A stretch of DNA of 7,054 nt, from contig JAIPIO010000208.1 of NCBI GenBank assembly GCA_021734595.1, positions 1 through 7,054 of the forward strand, written 5' to 3'. Positions 1 to 4,810 of the stretch are shown one piece after another. The translations under genes were made by a program, and so were the position numbers. Under the pieces are notes generated by a model. The model made no database searches and was not told where the DNA came from. It saw only the letters and a list, made by a program, of their open reading frames with translations. Position 1 is the stretch's first letter; every line of letters begins with the position of its first letter. Origin of the DNA: Kiritimatiellales bacterium. Lineage in GTDB: Bacteria; Verrucomicrobiota; Kiritimatiellia; Kiritimatiellales; Pontiellaceae.

Positions 1-1051
1 CGACGATTGTGTCGTTTTCAATCCGCTGGTCTTCCAGCCATTGGAGCAGGCGGCCGACGTTTTCGTCGATGGCGGCAATGCACCGGAGGTAGGAGGTGAT
101 GAAGCGCTGGTATTGGAACTTCCTGAGCTTGACCGGGTTCTTGGCATCGGGGCTGTTCATGAAGTCATAGTAGGTCTGGCTCCACCCGTCGAATGCATCA
201 TGCCAGGCCTCGCGCTGCGCGGGAGTCATGCGGTCGAGCGCCTTGGTGTGTTCGCGGTCGGGCGTTTCTTTTGAGCCGCGCGGCGGGATGGCGTCGAGCT
301 TGGCGACGTCGAGCCCCATCCAATGCTTGGAAAGATAGGGCTGGCGGTTCCGGTAGTTGTCGAAGAGGGTGGCTGGCTCGGGGAAGACGATGCCGTCGTA
401 GAGGTGCGCGTTGCGCACGGGCGGCAGACGCGGCACATGCGGCGACTTGAACTGGCACATCAGCAGGAACGGGCTTTGCTTGTCCCACTTGGTTTCCAGC
501 CATTGGAGCGACTGGTCGGCGATGATGTCGGTGGAATAGCCCTCGATCCGCTCGTGGCCGGACTGCGTGGCGAAATCCGGGTTGTAGTAGTCGCCCTGGC
601 CGCCGGAGCTTTCCAGCACCTTCCAGAAATCAAACTCGTCGGTCGGGTTGGGGTGCATGTGCCACTTGCCGATGAGCGCGGTCTGGTAGCCGGCCTGCTG
701 TTTGAGCAGGCGCGGGAAGATGGTTTGCGAGCCGTCCCACTTCGCGCCGTTGTAGGTGACGCCGTTGAGGTGACTGAGCTTGCCGGTCAGCACGGTCGCC
801 CGACTCGGTTGGCAGATCGAGTTGGCGCAGAAGCTTTCGCGGAAGATGGCGCCTTCGCTGGCGATACGGTCAATGTTCGGGGTCGGATCGAATTCTTGCA
901 GGCGACCGCCGTAGGCACCGATGGCCTGGGTGGAGTGGTCGTCCGAGAAAATGAAAAGAATGTTCGGCGGGCGTTTTTTCAGCCGTGCCCCCGAAAAGGC
1001 GGTAGCGGTTAGTGCGAACGATGCTGCTGATAAAAAGGCTCTTCTTTTCAT
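1..1051 (-). CDS. Exported type I sulfatase, C-terminus cut by the window edge (GlcNAc-6-sulfatase-like)
   Basis: Formylglycine-dependent sulfatase that hydrolyses sulfate esters, probably on a polysaccharide outside the cytoplasm. The start ATG (1049-1051) has GGAG 6 nt upstream (1058-1061, minus strand). It opens MKRRAFLSAASFALTATAF, a Tat-like export signal (RRAFL, then a hydrophobic stretch). The first metal-binding pair is D37-D38 and the maturation motif is CQPSR with the modifiable Cys at 80, followed by the TG of the signature. K129 and H131 lie in GKWH, and H205 in FKSPH. The stretch from H205 to PEPATLFDNY resembles S1_11-type N-acetylglucosamine-6-sulfatases; that subfamily call is tentative. 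The frame stays open through residue 350 (NDTIV) and leaves the window just before the expected second metal motif (SDN/SDH). It is divergent from the operon at 1443 and shares a CGGAGTAG leader and MKRR start with the sulfatase at 4811. Family membership is very secure; substrate is not. Confidence 0.93.
   Translation of the reverse strand, partial: MKRRAFLSAASFALTATAFSGARLKKRPPNILFIFSDDHSTQAIGAYGGRLQEFDPTPNIDRIASEGAIFRESFCANSICQPSRATVLTGKLSHLNGVTYNGAKWDGSQTIFPRLLKQQAGYQTALIGKWHMHPNPTDEFDFWKVLESSGGQGDYYNPDFATQSGHERIEGYSTDIIADQSLQWLETKWDKQSPFLLMCQFKSPHVPRLPPVRNAHLYDGIVFPEPATLFDNYRNRQPYLSKHWMGLDVAKLDAIPPRGSKETPDREHTKALDRMTPAQREAWHDAFDGWSQTYYDFMNSPDAKNPVKLRKFQYQRFITSYLRCIAAIDENVGRLLQWLEDQRIENDTIV
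32..46. repeat. Intragenic match to the palindrome family
   Basis: TTCCAGCCATTGGAG differs from intergenic copy 1 only in its last base. It lies inside the minus-strand sulfatase and encodes LQWLE there. Confidence 0.5.
318..332. repeat. Intragenic match to the palindrome family, 16 bp identical to copy 2
   Basis: ATCCAATGCTTGGAA lies within the minus-strand sulfatase, where it encodes part of SKHWM. The 16 bases at 319-334 are identical to the intergenic stretch at 1106-1121. Confidence 0.55.
494..508. repeat. Intragenic match to the palindrome family
   Basis: TTCCAGCCATTGGAG is identical to the match at 32-46 and again encodes LQWLE (residues 182-186) in the minus-strand sulfatase. Confidence 0.5.
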
Positions 1052-1074
1052 TCTCTACTCCGTTTCTTCGTGAA

Positions 1075-1089
1075 TTCCAGCCATTGGAA
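1075..1089. repeat. TTCCAATGNTTGGAA-family palindrome, copy 1
   Basis: The plus strand reads TTCCAGCCATTGGAA, flanked by AA and TT so that the dyad reaches 19 bp (1073-1091), and followed by a T run. Read on the minus strand (TTCCAATGGCTGGAA) it lies in the 5' leader of the minus-strand sulfatase, 24 bp before its ATG. That form differs by one base from copy 6, which sits in the leader of the sulfatase at 2964. Confidence 0.8.
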
Positions 1090-1104
1090 TTTTTTAACAC
1101 GCAT

Positions 1105-1119
1105 TTCCAATGCTTGGAA
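1105..1119. repeat. TTCCAATGNTTGGAA-family palindrome, copy 2
   Basis: The sequence is TTCCAATGCTTGGAA, with 7-bp perfect arms when one flanking base on each side is included (1104-1120). The 16 bases at 1106-1121 are identical to 319-334 inside the minus-strand sulfatase gene. Confidence 0.8.
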
Positions 1120-1157
1120 AGCGTGACGAGTGATCCGTGAGTCGTGACCGGCCATAT

Positions 1158-1172
1158 TTCCAATGTCTGGAA
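1158..1172. repeat. TTCCAATGNTTGGAA-family palindrome, copy 3
   Basis: The sequence is TTCCAATGTCTGGAA, with one mismatch in the dyad. It is separated from copy 4 by only 6 bp, and the junction TGGAATTTTAATTCCA (1168-1183) forms a second inverted repeat with 7-bp arms. Confidence 0.75.
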
Positions 1173-1178
1173 TTTTAA

Positions 1179-1193
1179 TTCCAATGTTTGGAA
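1179..1193. repeat. TTCCAATGNTTGGAA-family palindrome, copy 4
   Basis: The sequence is TTCCAATGTTTGGAA, a perfect 6-bp dyad around a 3-nt centre. Together with copy 3 it fills the middle of the larger CGTGA/TCACG inverted repeat. Confidence 0.8.
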
Positions 1194-1290
1194 AGTACAA
1201 CCATCCCAGTCACGCCTCACGTTTTACGGCTCACGTTGTGGTTCCAAACCCTGAAAAACCGCGTGCCGCGCGTTCAGGGAAGAGTGATAA

Positions 1291-1304
1291 TGAAAGCGGT
1301 TACA
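1291..1304. promoter_or_regulatory. LacI/cre-type operator O1
   Basis: The sequence TGAAAGCGGTTACA fits the classical catabolite-responsive-element consensus TGWAANCGNTNWCA at every defined position. That consensus is typical of LacI/GalR-family regulators, with a central CG. It lies 58 bp upstream of an identical second site, inside a 17-bp direct repeat (1289-1305) that begins AATG and ends ACAT. No regulator gene is visible in the window. Confidence 0.7.
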
Positions 1305-1335
1305 TCTGTCAACTCCGAATCTTTGGGAATTAACC

Positions 1336-1364
1336 TTTACACCCGGAATGAAAGCGGTTACATT
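1336..1364 (+). promoter_or_regulatory. Candidate sigma70-type promoter of the sulfatase operon
   Basis: The -35 candidate TTTACA (1336-1341, 5 of 6 to TTGACA) is separated by 17 bp from the -10 candidate TACATT (1359-1364, 4 of 6 to TATAAT). Operator O2 fills the end of the spacer and overlaps the -10, a classic repression geometry. It would give a transcript starting near 1371 with a leader of about 70 nt before the ATG at 1443. A second possible -10, GATAAT at 1286-1291, abuts O1 but has no matching -35. Confidence 0.45.
1349..1362. promoter_or_regulatory. LacI/cre-type operator O2
   Basis: TGAAAGCGGTTACA, identical to O1, inside the second copy of the 17-bp direct repeat (1347-1363). It lies 80 bp upstream of the chosen start of the first plus-strand sulfatase and overlaps the candidate -10 element. 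The 58-bp spacing from O1 is about 5.5 helical turns. Confidence 0.7.
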
Positions 1365-1429
1365 CTGCTGGTTCACTAAAGAAAGCCTGCTGGAACTATG
1401 CCGTCTAGTCAGGCAGAGTCCACGGATGG

Positions 1430-1437
1430 GAGAGGGA
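1430..1437 (+). promoter_or_regulatory. Ribosome-binding site supporting the start at 1443
   Basis: The purine run GAGAGGGA ends 5 nt before the ATG at 1443. It supports this start over an in-frame ATG at 1398, which would add 15 polar residues (MPSSQAESTDGRGTN) in front of the signal peptide. Confidence 0.6.
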
Positions 1438-1442
1438 CGAAT

Positions 1443-2900
1443 ATGAAAATCATGAAGACTGTCTTTGGGATCGCTCTTTTAATGTCCTGCTCGGTTTTTG
1501 CAGCCGGGGCCAGACCGGTAGCCAACGATGCCCGCAAACCCAATTTTCTTGTGATTATGGCGGACGACCTGGGCTACGGCGATGTGGGTTATCAGGGCGG
1601 TGACCTGCCGACGCCGAATATTGATTCGATTGCCAAGGCCGGCGTAACCTTTACGGATGGCTATGTGACCTGTCCGGTCTGTGCGCCGTCGCGCGCCGGG
1701 TTGCTGACGGGGCGCTATCAGCAAACATTTGGTTTCTGGGACAACATCGGCCCCTACCGCGTAAGCGAAGATACCGTGCCCGGCATTCCCGCCGATTTGC
1801 CGATCCTTTCGGAACGATTGAAACCGCTGGGCTACACCTGCGGGCTATTCGGCAAGACGCACGATGGCGATGCCGAGGAGCTTCAGGCCTTCAATCGCTG
1901 GGACGAATTCTACGGATTCAACAACGGTGCCTCCTGCTACCTCAAGGACATGAACCGCGAACACAACCCGATCTTCCACAACAAGAAAGTCGTCTCCAGC
2001 CCCTATACATCCCGCGGAATTGATCACAAGGATGTTTGCGAAGACGGGGTGATTATCAAGGATGCCGATCAATACCTCACCGACGAGCTCGGCACCATGG
2101 CGATCCGGTTTATCGAAGCCAACAAAGACAAGCCGTTCCTTTGCTACATCCCATTCAACGCCGTACACGGTCCGTTCCAGGCGCCCAAGGCGCTGGTCGA
2201 TAAATACAGCCACATTCAGGACAAGGAACGCCGTCTCGTCATGGCGATGCTGGAGTCGATGGACAGCAACATTGGCCGCGTACTCGACACGCTGAAGAAA
2301 AACCAACTAATGGACAACACGATGATTATTTTCCTGAGCGACAACGGCGGGCACCAGGCATCGCCCAGCAAACCGCTGCGGGGGAAAAAGGGCACCTATT
2401 GGGAGGGCGGGTTGCGCGTTCCGTTCTGCATGCAGTGGAACGGCAAGCTGAAGCCGGGCGTAGTCTACCGCAATCCCGTTATTTCCCTCGACATCATGCC
2501 CACCCTTATTAATGCGGTGGGCGGAAAGGTCGATCCCAAATGGGAACTGGACGGCGTGGATCTGATTCCATACCTCACCGGAAAAAACCGCAAGCGCCCG
2601 CACAACATGCTTACGTGGGTCTGGGGTGCGCGCCGCGCCGTCCGCTTCATGGACTACAAGGCCGTCACCATGAACGACGGGAAACAATGGGAGCTGTTTG
2701 ACCTTTCCAAAGACATGTCCGAAACCACTGATATTTCCGACCAGCATCCTGAAAAGCTAGCAGCGCTCATCAAGGTGCACACCAAATGGAAGGATGGCCT
2801 GATGCCACAGCAATGGGGCTGGAACAGCAGGCTGGGTTACAAGGATCCGCAGTTCGGTCAACCCAAGCCCTACCACGACCCGAACTACAGGATTAAATAA
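1443..2900 (+). CDS. Exported type I sulfatase (arylsulfatase A-like), 485 aa
   Basis: First gene of the plus-strand unit: a formylglycine-dependent sulfatase acting outside the cytoplasm on an unknown sulfated substrate. It starts MKIMKTVFGIALLMSCSVFA, a Sec signal peptide with a likely cut after VFA; LMSC at 13-16 is a weak lipobox alternative. Metal ligands D41-D42 lie in ADDLGYGD, the maturation motif CAPSR has its Cys at 80 (CAPSRAGLLTGR), K138 and H140 lie in GKTHDG, H242 in NAVHGPF, and D300-N301 in FLSDNGG. LRGKKGTYWEGG (Lys 315/316) is the usual downstream active-site block. The length is normal for a single-domain sulfatase and nothing looks broken. GKTHDG replaces the common GKWH, keeping Lys and His. 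Twin LacI-type operators and a promoter candidate lie directly upstream. An alternative start at 1398 cannot be excluded. Subfamily not assigned. Confidence 0.95.
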   Translation: MKIMKTVFGIALLMSCSVFAAGARPVANDARKPNFLVIMADDLGYGDVGYQGGDLPTPNIDSIAKAGVTFTDGYVTCPVCAPSRAGLLTGRYQQTFGFWDNIGPYRVSEDTVPGIPADLPILSERLKPLGYTCGLFGKTHDGDAEELQAFNRWDEFYGFNNGASCYLKDMNREHNPIFHNKKVVSSPYTSRGIDHKDVCEDGVIIKDADQYLTDELGTMAIRFIEANKDKPFLCYIPFNAVHGPFQAPKALVDKYSHIQDKERRLVMAMLESMDSNIGRVLDTLKKNQLMDNTMIIFLSDNGGHQASPSKPLRGKKGTYWEGGLRVPFCMQWNGKLKPGVVYRNPVISLDIMPTLINAVGGKVDPKWELDGVDLIPYLTGKNRKRPHNMLTWVWGARRAVRFMDYKAVTMNDGKQWELFDLSKDMSETTDISDQHPEKLAALIKVHTKWKDGLMPQQWGWNSRLGYKDPQFGQPKPYHDPNYRIK

Positions 2901-2920
2901 CCGTTTCCAACCGTTGGAAT
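2901..2920 (+). repeat. Palindrome copy 5, post-stop 20-bp element
   Basis: The 20-mer CCGTTTCCAACCGTTGGAAT begins at the first base after the TAA of the upstream sulfatase. Its core (2905-2919) is a palindrome followed by a T run (2920-2924), so it looks like a weak intrinsic terminator or attenuator. The stem has few GC pairs and a same-strand gene begins 44 bp later. The same element with two G-to-A changes occupies the equivalent position after the next gene (4770-4789). Confidence 0.7.
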
Positions 2921-2925
2921 TTTTG

Positions 2926-2940
2926 TTCCAATGGATGGAA
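2926..2940. repeat. TTCCAATGNTTGGAA-family palindrome, copy 6
   Basis: The sequence is TTCCAATGGATGGAA, followed by CTTTTT, 6 bp downstream of copy 5 and 23 bp before the ATG at 2964. It is an imperfect dyad, one base different from the minus-strand form of copy 1. Both are in leaders of sulfatase genes. Confidence 0.75.
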
Positions 2941-2963
2941 CTTTTTCAACGAGGATTGGAACT

Positions 2964-4769
2964 ATGATTAAAAAGAGTTTACTACTGGTGGCTTTGTTGG
3001 CGGGAGCGGTTTGCGCGCAAGGGGCCGGGAAGCCGAATGTCGTATTTTTCCTGGTGGATGATTTTGGGTGGGGGGAGCTTTCGTGCATGGGAAGCCCGTT
3101 TCACGAGACACCGAATATCGACAAGCTTTATAAAGCGGGGATGACCTTCTCCAACGGATATTCGGCCTGTACCGTTTGTTCGCCGAGCCGCGCGGCCATT
3201 CTTACGGGGTGCTATCCGGGACGAACCCATTTGACGGACTGGATTGCGGGGCACAAGAAGCCCTTCGCGAAGTTGGCGATTCCCGACTGGAACATGAAGA
3301 TAGAGCATGAGCGCACCACGCTGGCCGAGGCGCTCAAGGAGCAGGGCTATGCAACGCAGTTTGTCGGGAAGTGGCATCTCATGCCGCTCAACCAGCCGGA
3401 ACTGATGGATCAACACTACCCGGAATCGCACGGGTTCGACGTCAATATTGCCGGTCGCGAGTGGGGGCAGCCCAAAGGTCCGGGCAAATATTTCTATCCG
3501 TGGGACATGCCGAACCTCGAAGGTGGCAAGGAGGGCGATTTCCTGACCGACCGGCTGACCGACTATGCCGTCGATTTTATTGGCCAGCACAGGAACGATC
3601 CGTTCCTGGTCTATTTTTCCTACTACACCGTCCACGGTCCGATCATGGGCAAGCCGGAGCTGGTCAAGAAATACGAGGCCAAGCAGCAGACGGGCGACTT
3701 CAAGGAGTACAATCCCAAGTATGCGGCGATGGTCGAGAGCCTGGATGAAAGCGTCGGGCGCGTGATGGACAAGCTGAAAGAGGTCGGCCAGTTGGATAAT
3801 ACGGTGATCATTTTCACGGGTGACAACGGGGCCAATGCACACCTCTATTGCGGTGGACTCAAGGGCTACAAAGGCTATTCTCATGAGGGCGGAACGCGCG
3901 AGCCCTTCATCATCAAGGCTCCCGGGGTCAAGCCCGGCACTTGCGATGTGCCGGTGATCGGCATGGATTTCTATCCCACGATTTTGGAGCTGATCGGCGC
4001 TCGCCAAAAACCCGGCCAGCACCTGGATGGCGTCAGTCTGGTGCCGCTACTCCGACGGACGGGGAAAATCAAGGGGCGATCGCTCTACTGGCATTATCCC
4101 CACTACCATCGGACCAATCCCTATGGCGCGGTGCGCAATGGAGAGTGGAAGCTGATCGAGTTCTTTGAGGACGGTGCGCTGGAGCTCTACAACCTCAAGG
4201 ACGACCCGTATGAAGAGACAAACTTGGTCCAGGCCAATCCCGAAAAAGCGGATGAGCTGCTGAAGGAGCTCAAGGCGTGGCGCAAGAGCGTGAATGCACA
4301 GATGCCTACGCCGAACCCGGACTACAATCCGCAAAATGCCCAAGGGAAATCAAAGGCGCGGAAAAAGAAATCAAAAAGCAAGCCCGCCCAAAAACCGGCC
4401 GATGTTGAATCCGTTACGGCATCCACTGTTCAGTCGGGCAACGAACCGGAATATGCGGTTGATAACGATCCGAAGTCGCGCTGGGCCGCTAGCGACGGAG
4501 CGTTCCCGCAGTGGCTGGAGGTGAAATTCAAGGAACCCAAAAAGGTGAAGGGCGTTCGGATTTCATTCCGTACCGAGACCGTAATCAAATACCAGCTGGC
4601 CTGTCGAAAAGGCGATGGAGCGTGGGAAGTCGTCGCCGACCAAAGCAAAAACGACCAGCCCGTCAAGGTGGTGGAGCACGGCATCCCTGCTGGGTTCGAC
4701 AGCCTAAAGGTCACGGTCTTGGAAGTGAAAAAGGGCTGGGCCACTATCACCGACCTGAAGCTTTACTAG
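2964..4769 (+). CDS. Exported sulfatase with C-terminal F5/8-type (discoidin-like) domain, 601 aa
   Basis: Second gene of the unit. I chose the ATG at 2964: GAGG (2951-2954) precedes it and MIKKSLLLVALLAGAVCA is a clean Sec signal peptide. An upstream in-frame ATG (2931) would begin inside palindrome copy 6. The sulfatase domain covers about 23-445: D32-D33, maturation motif CSPSR with Cys 72 (CSPSRAAILTG), K136 and H138 in GKWH, H224 in TVHGP, D287-N288 in FTGDNGA. RTHLTDWIAGH after the signature is typical of many polysaccharide sulfatases. A strongly basic linker (462-477, nine Lys/Arg) leads to a domain of about 120 residues (480-601) that reads as an F5/8 type C fold, with AVDNDPKSRWAAS and QWLEVKFKEPKKVKGVRISF as the landmarks. 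That domain probably binds glycan and holds the enzyme on its substrate. At 601 aa it is longer than a single-domain sulfatase because of this extension. Substrate unknown. Confidence 0.95.
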   Translation: MIKKSLLLVALLAGAVCAQGAGKPNVVFFLVDDFGWGELSCMGSPFHETPNIDKLYKAGMTFSNGYSACTVCSPSRAAILTGCYPGRTHLTDWIAGHKKPFAKLAIPDWNMKIEHERTTLAEALKEQGYATQFVGKWHLMPLNQPELMDQHYPESHGFDVNIAGREWGQPKGPGKYFYPWDMPNLEGGKEGDFLTDRLTDYAVDFIGQHRNDPFLVYFSYYTVHGPIMGKPELVKKYEAKQQTGDFKEYNPKYAAMVESLDESVGRVMDKLKEVGQLDNTVIIFTGDNGANAHLYCGGLKGYKGYSHEGGTREPFIIKAPGVKPGTCDVPVIGMDFYPTILELIGARQKPGQHLDGVSLVPLLRRTGKIKGRSLYWHYPHYHRTNPYGAVRNGEWKLIEFFEDGALELYNLKDDPYEETNLVQANPEKADELLKELKAWRKSVNAQMPTPNPDYNPQNAQGKSKARKKKSKSKPAQKPADVESVTASTVQSGNEPEYAVDNDPKSRWAASDGAFPQWLEVKFKEPKKVKGVRISFRTETVIKYQLACRKGDGAWEVVADQSKNDQPVKVVEHGIPAGFDSLKVTVLEVKKGWATITDLKLY

Positions 4770-4789
4770 CCATTTCCAACCATTGGAAT
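4770..4789 (+). repeat. Palindrome copy 7, post-stop 20-bp element
   Basis: The 20-mer CCATTTCCAACCATTGGAAT begins immediately after the TAG of the discoidin-domain sulfatase. The palindromic core is 4774-4788 (TTCCAACCATTGGAA). It matches the element at 2901-2920 at 18 of 20 positions and sits at the identical distance from its stop codon. No T run follows, so it is not a terminator by itself. The ribosome-binding site of the next gene (4799-4802) is 10 bp downstream. Confidence 0.75.
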
Positions 4790-4810
4790 AAATAATTCGG
4801 AGTAGGAAAA

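Larger units (their letters stand above)
1122..1235. repeat. Imperfect long inverted repeat of CGTGA / TCACG words
   Basis: CGTGA occurs at 1122-1126, 1136-1140 and 1143-1147, and its complement TCACG at 1210-1214, 1217-1221 and 1231-1235. Each pair is symmetric about the same centre (1178.5), so these are the conserved parts of one inverted repeat with arms of about 26-33 bp rather than scattered words. Bases between the words have diverged. The loop contains palindrome copies 3 and 4. It could be a degenerate small mobile element, a cruciform or transcript hairpin, or a relic; function unknown. Confidence 0.6.
1052..1442. promoter_or_regulatory. Divergent intergenic regulatory region
   Basis: This 391-bp gap separates the minus-strand sulfatase from the plus-strand operon. 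Its left half (1073-1236) contains four copies of the TTCCAATGNTTGGAA palindrome and an imperfect inverted repeat of CGTGA/TCACG words. Its right half (1285-1365) contains two identical LacI/cre-type operators and a promoter-like sequence. I find no convincing RNA gene or protein gene in it. The short open frames across it lack a ribosome-binding site and run through the operators. No strong -35/-10 pair was found for the minus-strand gene. Confidence 0.7.

Noticed and set aside
323..1012. Open frame on the plus strand (229 codons)
   Set aside because: It is antisense to the truncated minus-strand sulfatase, which has all expected active-site motifs.
1075..1193. CRISPR-like array from four clustered repeats
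   Set aside because: The repeats are only 15 bp, spacing is irregular (6 to 38 bp), they vary in sequence, and the same family occurs elsewhere in the window as single copies.
1240..1250. GGTTCCAAACC as a further dyad
   Set aside because: It is a short palindrome with a different arm order and no second family half; not counted with the 15-bp repeat.
1188..1379. Small open frame (63 codons) in the intergenic region
   Set aside because: It begins inside a palindrome copy, runs through both operators and the promoter candidate, and has no ribosome site.
2905..2924. Intrinsic terminator after the first operon sulfatase
   Set aside because: The hairpin plus T run looks the part, but the stem is short and AU-rich, the next gene starts 40 bp later on the same strand, and the family occurs in leaders too. 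Kept as a repeat with only possible attenuation.
2982..4022. Open frame on the minus strand (346 codons)
   Set aside because: It is antisense to the discoidin-domain sulfatase, with no ribosome site or family motif.
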